Shown: piece by piece, positions 27,601 through 39,702 of the stretch
How positions within the stretch are numbered: the first letter of the stretch is position 1
Layout: each line of letters opens with the position of its first letter
Assembly: GCA_008508345.1 (NCBI GenBank)
Contig: QNGE01002427.1
Span: 8,289-72,288 of the forward strand
DNA: 64,000 bases
From: Paragonimus westermani
Taxonomy: Eukaryota; Platyhelminthes; Trematoda; Plagiorchiida; Troglotrematidae
Reading direction: 5' to 3'
Made by a program: the position numbers and the translations under genes
Notes under the pieces: generated by a model
The model's input: the letters and a program-made list of their open reading frames with translations, nothing else
The model's database searches: none
What the model was told of the DNA's origin: nothing

Positions 27601-28679
27601 GAGTACGAACGTTGAAATCACCGGTATTAATTCACATTCTAGGTCTAGGCAGAGGACTAGGGAGGCCTAGGGCTAGATGGGACGTATCGGCATAAACGTT
27701 ACAATGGTTAGCTATGCCCGTTGTGGGATTCGCAGAATACTTATTGGAAGTGGCGGCATGGAGTTGCTTGAAAGCGAAATTTGATTGGACAGTGAAGCAA
27801 GGGTCAGCAATATCATTTTTTTCGTCCGTCCACCCTACTCTGTGCAGCACATAGGGCAACCCGGTTTATACTGCTAGACTGCCCACGCGGTATGGATCTG
27901 TTGCTGTTTTGAGTACTTGTAGTTTTTTGTGGGCTGAAATACCACCAGGACGCCCATAACTAAGTAGGATAACGATTAGGGTTTCCAGATGAATTCTTTG
28001 ACTCAGAAAACTTTAGCGCAAGACAAAAGATGGGTAGCTGTATACCAAAGTTGGTCGTTTTTCCAAAAAAGATGTCAGTCTTCATTTAACTTCAAGCCTG
28101 GAGGAACGGGAGATTGTGGTTTTTCAGACCACCACCTGTTGATCTCTCTGATATAATTGACTGCGCCGGTATGTCCGTCACACCATCCAGCCTAATGCAA
28201 TAAGCCATCGAAATGCACAAGCACTCACACTGCGTTAGGATCCATTCTCTTAGCGAAGTCTGTCAGGTCAACCCTTTTTCGGATGCACAATCGGGGAGTA
28301 TCCTGCCCACACAGTTATAAACAAATCGTAATTAAGGATTTTGCTGCAAACCCATATCGTAAAACTTTGGCCGAGGTATCTGCGGCCGGTTATGCCCTCA
28401 TGTTATAATCTACCAATCGATTCGATTTACATTGTTTTCCTCTCATATGTTAAAAGGTGATTCACTTTCTGACTCTCAGTCTCATCTCCGGGCACAGAAT
28501 AGGGACTTGTCTAATTTGCTATTTGCGACGTATATCAAAGCCAGAATGACAGTTTTCCAAATGTCAAGATAAGGCCTTTGCTCTGTCAGCGCCGCCCAAT
28601 ACTTTTCTCTGGACACTAGCTAAACTCGTCATCATAAGTCTTCTGACATCTATACAGACAGACCCACAGGCAGATTTTT

Positions 28680-31210
28680 CGTGTTTTATTTCCTACCTAC
28701 TGTCGTCTTATCAAAACATGATTCAGTGTACACATTTGTCTCTGGCAGATTCTCTACCGTGGGTGTATAAGATTCGCCGGTCTGGAGACTCTATGGCTCG
28801 GACCACCTCGCAAGCCGGTGTTGCAGTTGCACTTGGTGCATACGCAGATGAAGCACTGCTCGACTAAGTGTTCATCAGCAGCCATCTTTGGGCAGCAAAA
28901 CTCAGAATTACGGTTAGATCGTCAAGAGGTGCCTGGTAAAAATTCTCTCTTTCTTATCTCAGCGTATGTTCCCGTGAAGTGTGGTTCAAACGCAGTTAGG
29001 GCTGAAGTTTGTCAGCAGCCCCCTAGTCCCATGCACACTCGGCTCACAGACTCATCACAAGAGCGTCAGCTGTCAGTGGCGTGGCTGTTTACAAGACTGA
29101 TATTGAAGCTGGTGTATTTGTGTGGATCCCGATCGTGCACTGGTATTCGGCAAATTTGTTTCGCACTTTGGTAGGAGAGCATTTCCTCAAAAAAAAAACA
29201 CAAGTTGACGTATCTAAACTAGCACGAACACAAACGCTTTACATCTACAAGGACGCATTTATCTCTAGTCTAGGATCTCGCTCGCTGGATGGCACTGAGG
29301 CGTAATAGGCACGTATGCAACATACGATGCGTAATCACAAAACCGCCGTGACCCTACAGAACAATTCAAACTCTCTGGAGCTCAACGGAATATTTCAGCC
29401 AGCAGTAGGTATAATTCAGCTGGAACTCTTGGAGTAACTAGGAGAGGATCGCGAGACCTGGCGGACATGGCGTGCTATCTAGATGAAACAAGCCACCGCT
29501 ATGAAGAACTCTTAAAGGTTTTGTCATCTCGTCCGGTTAACCGGTAGCCGAAGGCCGAGTGTGAACTTGATAATCTGCGTATTCAGAAGACAGTCTATCC
29601 GCAGTCCGCAGCGTCGTTCAAGATATCTGGCCAACCATATTCAATCGCAGTCCAACTGTCCACCCACTCCAGCGACTTTGTTTCCAAGCGCATCCTGTTC
29701 TCATTGGTCTCTAGAATTCTCTCCGCCGTCGGGAAGAGAATACGTACTTGAGATCAAATTCATGGAGCCTCACAAGACAACTGGTCAAGACAAACTCTAT
29801 CCAGCCCTCTTTAGAGATGGGAGTCAATCCTTATTCAAAAGCTTACGGCTCTCTTCTGGAAACTCTGAACCTGTAAAGTTATAACAAGTGACCGAAATTT
29901 GGTCACCATTACCCTCACTCTTAAAATCAGCTCACATTTTGTCTCCGAATGAATTAGGGATTAGATTGATTCCTGTTGCTTCGAAGCTGCTTGCGACCTC
30001 TATACTCTGTGGATAAACGCAATGCATGAACAATATGTCCGTTTCGCCGTGTCAGTAGCCCTAATGATCATATACTCACACCTTTTTACAAGTATAAAAT
30101 CAACCATTCATCCAGAAGGCAAACAATTGCTATCTCTTCATGAACAGCAAAGAAGCCTTTGATTCAATCGACAAAGCTTCACTCAAGGACTATCTTTTGT
30201 GGGAAGATGCACATGAGAATTATCGTTTCATCATGAGGACAACTACTGTCAGAGCACGAGCTGGGTTAACGCTTATAGTAACTTATTGTTCATCCTCACC
30301 ATTCCAAAGGGGTGAAACATGACTGATTAGCCTTCATTTTCAACTGAAATTCGTGTTAGATAAGATTCTCAGGTGTGCTGGGTAAAAATCTCAACATGGT
30401 AGTGCGAACGTGTTCTATCCGTTACATCTCACGATAGAGAGTATGCAAACGGTATCCGTTTGATCTATGAAGTCTCACAAAGAACTCATAACATCCTAGA
30501 CAGATAAGAGTCTTTAGTTTTTCACTTTGATGTGGCCTTCGCACCTTCTAAGTGTAAGATCGTCAGAACTCTGCGCGTACGTTCACCACTGATGATGAGG
30601 CTCTACAGTTAGCTGAGAAATGCATTAACTCTGGTGGAATGTCCAATGCGATCATGAATCATATGGCTGAAGTTCGAATGATGGTTGCAAACCCAGAATT
30701 CCAGATTTTCAGTGAAATTCCAAGTGTAAAAACAGTTTTATTTTACGGCCATACAATTTGATCCATTCTTAAGGAGGAAGTTCAGTGTCCGCTTTCAACT
30801 GCCGACATCACCGATGAATTCGCGGAGTGTGGTGTGAACGCTGTACCTACAGCGATGGATTTCGCTGGCGTGTCGTCCGGGTAGATCGATTTTGTAGACC
30901 TTTAAGTATAGTGGTCGTGTATCACAAGCTTCGTTGACTTGGCCAGGATCTATGAACGCCAACTGACCGCTCGCCACACCTTTTCTACGAGTGAGCGGTT
31001 GGAGAGGAGGCAGCAGTCTGATGGCCAACCTTATGCTTGGGTTCTGGGTGTGAAGACACCCACAATGAAGTTAGCTTCAGCGGTTTCCCCGCTGGGTTCC
31101 AACAGACAACGAACAACTTTGGTTGCAGACGCTGTCGGGTATGACGAAGAATGGAATCCAGTGGTCCCTGTGTTGTGAATCTCTGTATGCACCTGCGTCA
31201 GGCTTATCCC
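28680..31210 (+). mobile_element. LINE remnant with AP-endonuclease and reverse transcriptase, inactive
   Basis: Ordered blocks of one non-LTR protein can be followed through many frameshifts: endonuclease SGDSMARTTSQAGVAVALGA (28775-28850) and SAYVPVKC (28962); RT entry EPHKTTGQDKLYPALFRDG (29764-29820); GIRLIPVASKLLATSILCG (about 29957-30015); AFDSIDKASLKDYLLW (30158); YANGIRLIYEVSQRTHNI (30442), which is the catalytic YADD region with both Asp lost; FAPSKCK (30538); SGGMSNAIMNHMAEVRMMVA (about 30632); and the C-terminal MTKNGIQWSLCCESL (31141). The order is that of an APE-type LINE of the kind frequent in flukes (CR1- or RTE-like; clade not assigned). It is a dead copy in TTBK intron 2. 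Confidence 0.85.
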
Positions 31211-33199
31211 CTACTTCGTTCTCGTTTACCTCGCACAATCCTTTTCCGTACCGTCATATGTTGCGGCATATTTTTGCTTCATGTAGCCTTTTTCATACAC
31301 AAGTGAATGTGGTTGTGCCTGTTGTGAGTTCAGTGGAGTAATGGTGAACATGGTTGACAGAGGAGAGTTTAGTCGATGTTAAAATCATGGTCGTAGCAAA
31401 ACTATATACTACTAACGAACTCCAACAATACGAGGGCTGTTTACCGATTCTCCCGTTTTCTCATAATTACCTCTGCATTTTTTAAGACGTACTTCGTACT
31501 AGCGGCTATATAAATTAAACATTATTTTGAGTTTGCAAGTTGTGTCAAGTTTTGAGTAGCAGTTCGGTGAGAGAAAAACTTCAGAATTCGTTTCGTTCGT
31601 CAGGCGTACACAGACAACCAAGCTCATTCACTTCAACTTAACTTGACGGAAAATCACTGGGCGGTGTTTATAAACGGCTGTGGATTACTGAACCAAGTAA
31701 ATACAGGGCAGCATTAACTGTGATCCTTGTTCGCAACCGACTTTTGTTAAATGTTGTTCAATCCTGTTTGTTTATAAGCGGTGTTGTTGATCAATTTGTC
31801 ATATTGTCTGACTTGCTGATGTAAAATAAACCTTAATCAAAATAGACCAAACCGTTGCCACCGTGGATACTCAGTTATGGGAAGCATATTCGTCTGTTTA
31901 TGTGCCTGATGTGTGGCCTCTCTGCCGTAATAATTTCGACAACGTGGAGCACCTGATAGTTGTCTAATAATACAATTTATCAACCAGTAAATCTGTGAGC
32001 ACTTTACCACACGCAACAGATTCGATTAAGTCAAATTTCTGAATCTGCACGCTTAATTTTTGTGAATTGCTTCTTAGTCTACTAAATGTCTCAACATAAA
32101 ACGTCAAGGTCGTTTATCCCAAGGAAGAAATTGTCATCACTTATTCAGTCCTCACCTTGCATGTACATTGGTCTTATCTGTTTCATCTGTTAAGAATTTA
32201 TTTTATAGACGTCATAGTAACTGTCCAATTTTTATTTTGTACAAACACATTTGTTGCTCTGGCCATTTTCCACCATGGTGATTATGCTGCCTTCTGGCCT
32301 GTGACGGCCTATTTTTGCAGCAGTGCGGCCACTCAAATGACGTCTAAGGAGAAACACCGAAAAGCCTGCTGTTTAATCGTCTATAAATGTTGCGGTGTTC
32401 AAGTGCCTTGTTTGGCTGCGTAACATCCATGTGAGACCAGTTAGCGTTCACAAGTACACTTCAGCGTAATGTGGAGACCCTGAACGAAGTTATAGAGGCA
32501 CTACTAACTGATTGTCTAGGGAGCAGTTACTAAACACAGAGAAACGGGGCAAATTCAGATAGGTTTACATTGAGGTTTTTTTTACAATTCTACGCAGTAC
32601 AATTTTTGTGGGTTATCACGGGACGCCAACGGATGCACGTTTACGAGCGCTAGGTCAAGTAGTAGCAGACGGTTTTCGAAAGTCTTCCAGACGGTCGATA
32701 TTGAGAAAGTCCAGTGAGGGGGAAGATGAATTCTTGTGCATGTTCTGTTCAGTCTGCAATGTCTAAACAAAGCCAGCTGCCTCTGTTCAGTTCTACTCAA
32801 CAGTAAACGTGATTGCATATTGTCCCGAGGAGTCTGATTAACTGTTGAAGCGGTTTAAACTACTATATATTTCCTCATACCTACAGTAGTGCATGTCGTT
32901 TGGGATGTGCAATTTTGTACGCAAATTAGCTGACCTTTGTGATGATTGATGAGGTTGACTTTAGCTATAACAGACGCAGCCTCAGATCAGAAGCAAAGCG
33001 AACCACGCCAAGAAGTCAGCATACGATACGGCAATCGAGTGAACTGGTGCACTGATTGGATCGACCAAGCATGGAGACCAACACCACACAACCAATTAGC
33101 ACGTTCGAGACGTCCAACACACGAAGCATCAACACTGTTTCAAAAATTGCATAATATATTATGGACATAGGACAAATGACACGTAGTCCAACGAGAACA

Positions 33200-34280
33200 G
33201 ACAACGCACAGAGTTATCACTGGAATGGAGTGCTGATGATTAATACAAAAATACAATATGCATTGCCGAAAATCCACAAAAGTGGTTGTCCATTTAGACC
33301 GATACTTGATATGTGCAATTCACCGTATCACGCAACTGCTAAGTGGTTGACGAAAATACTAGAACCTATACGACGGAAATTGTGCCCATATAGTCTTTGT
33401 GGCACCTTCGAGTTTGTGGATTCTGTGCGGGATATTAATGTCAGACGGCGGTACATGGGCTCCCTTGATGTCACTTCACTCCTCACAAATGTTCCCTGAT
33501 GGAGACCATTAACTTTTTGTGTGATCAGATAGAACAATCGTCGAGACGGTACACAGAGTAGGTCGGTATATCGTAAACCCACATGGACAGAACAATACAC
33601 AAACTTCAATAGCTTTGTGCCCCTCAAACAGAGTCTGACAACTGGAGCAAGAAAGATTTGTTCGGATGACGCAATGGAGCGGGAATTGAAAGCGGTTGAA
33701 AATCTATTCATAAATTCAAGTATGAGGGCCAAAATCCCGCATGAGGTAATGCCTACAGTTTAAAAGAAGACCGTGTTTATAAAACTCCCGATTAAGGGGG
33801 ATCCTGTAGCAGATAAGTTCAACCGGTGTATGTATCGGTCACTTAGACACACCTTCCCAGCGGCAACCTTACGAAGTTTGTTCACAACAATGCCGATGTC
33901 AAGATTGAGCCTGAAAGACAAGCTATCAGTCCACAATCAATCGGTGCTCGTGTATTCATTTTCATGCTGCTGTTGTATTGCAAAATATGTTGGTCGTACG
34001 ACTAGGCGCTTGTCAAAAAGGATCAAAGAACATCATCCAGCTTGGATCGGAACCGGTGGCCGTAAATCAATTACCAGCGCCATTGTTGCGCATCTAGCTG
34101 ACAACAACCACCGCAGAGACGTTAACAAAGCATTCCGGGTTATCTAAAGAGTGTCCAAAGCTCAACCAAAAACAGTTCGTCAGCGTATTCCGGCGACTGC
34201 CGAATCGATTGCAATCAGATTACGCAACCCTAATCTGTGCTCTTAAAAGTTTGTTTAGTCCTTTCAACTTCCTTGGCGAC
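33200..34280 (+). mobile_element. Penelope-like element, internally deleted, with RT ends and GIY-YIG domain
   Basis: From about 33240 the plus strand reads ALPKIHKSGCPFRPILDM, the Penelope-type RT N-terminal motif, followed by FEFVDSVRDI and YMGSLDVTSLLTNVP. A stop follows at 33498, and within about 70 nt the text jumps to YRKPTWTEQYTNFNSFVP, which normally lies after the catalytic YxDD region. The RT palm core is therefore missing. After another stop the frame resumes with VFIKLPIKGD, VYSFSC and YVGRTTRRLSKRIKEHHPAW (GIY-YIG, with Tyr kept). A decayed C-terminus, PNLCS then FQLPW, follows to about 34275. This is a dead copy inside TTBK intron 2, in sense orientation on the opposite strand to the gene. 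Confidence 0.85.
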
Positions 34281-35728
34281 AGATCGATCACACCCAGTCT
34301 ACTCACACACAAACATTTGACCTTGACCGTGTGAAATAACACCCAGTCAACGTCCGGTCTGGGTCGAACCAATTATTGTGTGAAGTTTAGTAGTAGCCAT
34401 CGTCATTCGTTAACAGTCACCCTCTGCGGTTCGTCTTATAACGCCTTGATGATAACCTGTGTAATTGTATTGACTTGAGAAAGAATTATCGAGAACAGTT
34501 GTTCGCCACATCGTTACTTCCGATCTTGTGGGATTTTTCCAACAATATTACAACTCCGTTTAGGACTAGAGTAGGTTTTAATAGGAGCCCAGTCTTGGTT
34601 TTGATTTCATGGAGGGCCACTTGGCAAGCTTCACTTAGATTCCAAATGTATGCGCTTTCGTTTGTCACAGGCTCTTGAGCATACTTTAACGCTTTTCATT
34701 ACTTACAATCTACTCGTCGTTAGAAACATTAGACATATGTTAGTAATGTATGTTACTAGGTGGTGGTATCCTGTATCCTCTGATGGTGTGCATCTGTGAA
34801 GTTCAGATGGTCGAACACTGATCCAGAAAGGTCGGAAAAAGCTAGTATTGATTTGATGAAGACCTAAAGCAATGAACTTATCCGAAACTGACAGGTTGCT
34901 GTTCGGCCAACCGAACCACAACAGTAAATCCACCACCACAACTCTGATGCACTTTTATGTACATGTGTCTCAACTGCCTTGTTGAACTCGTCATATACGT
35001 TTTAGCTCTCCAAAATGCCATATCTAACATGCAGCATGTCTCGAAACTAATACCCTCTTGACCCACATTTCGAAGGCTAATGTGGAAAACGTAGCTGTTT
35101 ATCCGATCGACGCAGGGCACAACGTCTGATAGGGACTCTGCTCATCGCCAGCGATTCCACTCGTGTCAGCAACGTTGATGTCGGTGCCACCAACACATTA
35201 CCTTGTTCATTGTTTGATATGGTTGAAAGCGACCAACACTGACACGATAACTACTCGGGTATTGTCACACACTTCCGTGCGACACAGAGAGAGGAATGAC
35301 TATTCGCTGTTACGCATCATGCTCAACAACACGTCCTGCTTTGACGCGAGCTAAACGATACACGGCCCTAAGCTGAAGATTTCTAACTTCATGTCTGGTA
35401 TCGCTACATCTAGCAAGCTGATTACAAGTCAACGACTACTCTTAAATCAACACATCCGGCTGTCGTACCCCGTAATCTTCCACTGTCTCAACTGGTGATT
35501 CGAGACAGTTATCGTCATTTCTCTTGCGCTACCCGAATTTTGATAATTGCTAACATTTTGTCAAACAGTTTTTGTGATTCAAATATAATCCGTAGATTGC
35601 TGCTTGCTTGCCATGTTTGTACTATTTTTTGGCGTTTTCAATCTTCTGAGAGTGAATAACTTTGCTGCAATACTGTCAGGTATCCAGTTTAACCTTAAAG
35701 AAAAACCGGGATAATCTTTCGTTTTCTG

Positions 35729-35757
35729 GTTGACCATCACTCACATTTGATCGCAGC
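35729..35757 (-). repeat. Inverted copy of the SINE 3' end, 29-nt perfect arm
   Basis: These 29 nt are the exact reverse complement of 35948-35976, the 3' end of the adjacent SINE, which makes a hairpin with perfect arms enclosing the element. The arm carries the variant GATCGCAG also found in this SINE (the 59.9-kb copy has GATCTCAG), so it was probably copied from its neighbour. Confidence 0.9.
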
Positions 35758-35767
35758 ATTCGGCCGT

Positions 35768-35985
35768 GCCTAATGTAAGGTCAATGGCGCAGTGATTAAC
35801 ACGGTTGCCTCATGATTGGAATGGCCAGAGTTCAAATCCCAGCCATGGCAAGGATATGCACTACTGACGAGCTCTAATGAGAGTGAAACTCGAGTCTAGT
35901 GCTTCTTTTCAAAAGAGGCTGGCTGGAAAGTCTATCTGAATGCGAACGCTGCGATCAAATGTGAGTGATGGTCAACTTGAAAATA
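35768..35985 (+). mobile_element. tRNA-derived SINE (family 2), copy a
   Basis: About 215 nt. Pol III A-box-like TGGCGCAGTGATTAACACGG (35785-35804) and B-box-like GAGTTCAAATCCCAG (35828-35842) are followed by a body also seen at 59.9 kb, and the element ends in GTCAACTTGAAAATAAACC, a short A-rich tail. Identity to the 59.9-kb copy is high along the whole length (about nine tenths by eye), which establishes a dispersed repeat. An inverted copy of its 3' end lies just upstream at 35729-35757. Confidence 0.85.
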
Positions 35986-37470
35986 AACCAAATCCCCGAC
36001 TACTCATCAGTAATCTTTCATTTATCTGAGTATTTCCTACATTAGTTCATCCCTTATTAAAAAATTCTGCTGTCATGTCCAGGGTCCATCAAATAAAAAC
36101 TTGTCTATGATAGTTGCACACCTACGGTTAAATTTTTCAAACGTACAGTATAAGCAAACTTAGTTTATACTCTCAAGCGAGATGCCTTTTATCGGTATAT
36201 TGCTGACTACACTATTCCGAATGGAAAGTATGAATGTTCTATATGTGCTCATTCTTTGTAATATCAAACAGCTCATCATGAACGGATGTCAGACTAAAAC
36301 GTACGGAATGCGATCCACGCATTATTAATTTTCTACTGATGACGAAGATGTTTGTATTAGTGCCCAGTGTGGAGGTGATATGAAAAAAAAGCTGTAAATT
36401 GTTCACACCTCATTATCGTTTTTATGCGCATTGAGGCTTCATTGGTCACTTTCAGATTTCTGGTTCTTATCATCACCATTTTAACCAACAGTAAATTTCG
36501 TTTCGACTGTTGTCGTGATATCGGCTATCGATGCACTTTACAACTGGTCACGAGGCTGTATACAAAACCACTCATGCAAATGTGGTCATTTGTTTTAGAA
36601 ACTGGTTTTGCATCGCTTACTGCGGTATGTATGAGTGCACCAGAAGAAATTTCAGCCGGTACTCAGAATCAGGTCATGACTGGAAACTGAACAAACTTTC
36701 TGTAAACCTATTAGTGGCTGCCTGACAACTTAATATTCTTAGTTTATAATATGTTGGATGCATGAGACAACCCTGACTATTGCCACACTGTTTAGAGGAA
36801 TCCTGTCAGAATTTTATGTGTATGCTACTGTTAAGTGTATGTAAATAGTCGAAACTAAGTGCCTTAAACGTGCACGATGAAAATGAATCCTATCGTCATT
36901 CAAGCTGATTTTCCGCCACGCCGAGACACTCAGAATTGGTTGAGCATAACTGAAAGTCAGCGATATTTCGAAAGCTTCTGGGAAGAAGTAATTCTTAGTA
37001 TTAACATCACACTCGAGCAAACTGTTAGCACGGAACTGATTCTACTGGGATTAAGTTAGGGGTTTTTGTGTTAGGGTATTTCTGCACACACTTTGCTTAC
37101 GTCTTTTATCATTTCGTCAATTGTTGCGGGGGCCTATAAGCTTCTATCTTCCGAAAAAAATACACATTCATACTGATATTTCATATTCACTGATTTTCAA
37201 ATTATTTTCATCTTGTTTGTGGTTACTACACTACGGAACATTTACAAAAATGAGTTCTACAATTCATAGTTTGTGAGAGTGTATCTCTAAATTGGAGCAT
37301 GCGGCCCACTTAACTTCTGGAAGGCAGGTCCAAACAGCTGAAAGCTATTTAATGCGATTTCTTGATTGTCAACTGTTGCCTCGTGTTTCCGTCGTGACTT
37401 GATAACAATAACTTGAGCAATCAGAAGAAAATAGATCGAAAACTAATTAGTCGGAAAGTTGACTAATTTC

Positions 37471-37565
37471 AGTTTGAATGCCACTCATGTTTGGTCGCAA
37501 CCTTCACACTTAGATTTTTCCCCAAACTTCTTTCAAAAAGAGGCACTAAACTAGAGGTTTTGCTG
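37471..37565 (-). repeat. Inverted partial SINE (family 2) abutting copy b
   Basis: Read on the plus strand, the order is that of the minus-strand SINE at 59.9 kb: CACTCATGTTTGGTCGCAA, then TTCTTTCAAAAAGAGGCACT and AAACTAGAGGTTTTGCT. It covers the 3' half of the element and turns directly into the plus-strand copy, giving arms of about 95 nt with a short loop. Confidence 0.72.
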
Positions 37566-37745
37566 TTGTCAGGACTTGGATTAACGTAACCGGGGTACTG
37601 ATGCCCGTCGTGACAACAATGTGCACTACTGACAATCTCTAACAAAAGCGAAACTCTAGTCCAGCTCTGTTCTTCGAAGATGATTAGCTAGAAAATTTAT
37701 CTGACTGCGAAGACTGAGATCAAATGCCGATGATCTTCAAACTAA
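37566..37745 (+). mobile_element. tRNA-derived SINE (family 2), copy b, 5' truncated
   Basis: The body from the decayed B-box region (GGGGTACTGATGCCC near 37593) through GTGCACTACTGACAATCTCT to GATCAAATGCCGATGATCTT aligns with copies at 35.8 and 59.9 kb at perhaps three quarters identity. The A-box half is shortened. An inverted partial copy abuts its 5' side. Confidence 0.72.
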
Positions 37746-39702
37746 AAGTTAGAAAATCGCTTGACTAACAATGCCTTACTTTCACATGGAACCACTTTTT
37801 CTCCCTGCTGCCGCATTTTACTGTTTGCGCCTTCAAAATGAGCGTTGGAAAACTGACTCCGAGGATTTCAATTTCTCTGACTGGCGACGATAGTTATTTG
37901 TCAGTCAGGTTCATTTTTTTGAATATATGTACTTTACTACACGACGGCGAAATCAGTATAATCTATTATTGCAAGGAGTATATTATAAGGTGAACGTTAA
38001 AGATGAACCAAGCAAAAACATGCATTCGACAATTGTGTGACCATGACTGAACAGAATAACGCAGACCGCTGGAAAAAGTAGTCGGCAAAAGCAGTCAAGG
38101 TCGGTTAAAAAGCTCGGTGTTGATAGTAAGCACCGCTCTTACTTAAAGGTCACTACGCTCTTGCTAATACTCGTACACTCAGACTAAGTATAACTGCTTT
38201 CTGTACTTCACCGATGGACCAGAGTACCTTTGCGAACATTGCTCAGGCAACCAGTCTCCATTTTACTGTATCCAACAAAAGCTCGTCAAGTTCGACATGC
38301 TAATCTCCAAAGACCAAAAGCTGGCAGTCAGCTGGAAGATGAAGAGAGTATAGGTTAGCCACGAATTCACCACAAAAAGTCGGATGGAAGGGTACGTGTG
38401 TAGTGCCACAGGGTTGAACTGTTGACCAATCTCATAGACATGCATAGTATAAGGTGTTAAGTATTCATGACAGGAATGACGCACAATCGGGTCAATCGGG
38501 CGCATCTGCTTGAGTTTTCCAGACCGCATTGTCAATGGTTTAAGTTATAAGGATCTACTGCAGGGACGTTCACTGACGTTATTGCCCCTGCAGAGTGACC
38601 GAGTACCCTAAAATTATAATGTTCTGACTGACTGACATGTTTATGGACAAGAACTTGAGTCACTGTATAACAGGAAAACTGCGTTTTGAGAAAAATTTCT
38701 GTTGGGTACGTTGTTTGTTTATTGTCTGGCTGTGTAAGGTACTCGAGGTGTGATGCTCAGTCAGGTAGAGCGTTACCGAACACCTTTTTTGGCCATCGAT
38801 CAATGACAGAATGAGTGTTATTTAGCGTAGGCTCCCAGAGTGATCGGTGACAAGAAGCGATTGCACCTAAGCAAACCTACGATCAACTGACGGAGCGAGT
38901 TGTCGTCTTATGCCAATGTAGAGATCGGCTATGATTCTTCTGTTCACGAGCATGCAAGTACATGTGCATTCTGAAAGCCAACGCGACCACTTTTTTCTAA
39001 AGCGCACTGTTGCCAGTCCTAATGACATTCTGTGAAGAACCATTTTCCAGGACACGGTGTTATTTAAAACGTTCGAGGTTATAACTGCGCATTTTGTTAA
39101 GCCTTGTCTTCCTCTAATGTCCCTTTGGAAATGTACCACGTGCGGGTAGTTTAAAATGTAATGTGTGGGAAATTTTTAGATGACATATGCCTAAGGTGAA
39201 CAGTAAGGCTGAGTAGAAGTATGCTCTGAACCGTAAACTCACACAATGAAGGAAGTTAACCTTCCGCTGATTTCCGGTCCGTAGGGTCTGCGCGCGACTT
39301 CATCCAGCCACTGGTACTCAGTTATGCAACAATAAGATTGAGAAGCATCTAGTTGTTAATGATGATCCGACAGGTCCACTATTTCATCAGTTACAAACAC
39401 AAAGATTAGGACAGTTGAGTCGTGTATCAGGAATGTTAGCATATCGTCTTCCAAACAGTGCACCATATACTGATACCACAGTTTATTGGTGCGAGTTCCG
39501 TGGCTTTGTCCAGCAACTCAAGATAACGGAAACATTTCACTTGTTCAGTCTGGTTTGAGTTTGACACACTGAACCTAGTCACGGATGGGACATTCTATCC
39601 TTATGATACACTATAGATAAAATACAAACATGATACCGCATACAATATGTGTTACATACTCACTACCCTGCATCTGGGTCTAAATATATCTACGCAACTC
39701 AC

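Larger units (their letters stand above)
14899..39702 (-). other. TTBK intron 2 (24.8 kb)
   Basis: Bounded by GTGAGT (donor, 39702) and CTATCAATTGTCAG (acceptor, 14899). About a third is recognisable repeat: a tRNA-like repeat at 19.45-19.69 kb, LINE remnants at 20.38-20.85, 27.30-27.60 and 28.68-31.21 kb, a Penelope-like remnant at 33.2-34.3 kb, and two SINE copies with inverted arms at 35.7 and 37.5 kb. Stretches 14899-19440, 20860-26300, 31220-33200, 34290-35700 and 37750-39702 show only AT-rich sequence with frequent stops. At 26300-27290, just downstream of the minus-strand LINE block, sequence with richer GC may be more of that element but is too decayed to assign. Confidence 0.75.
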
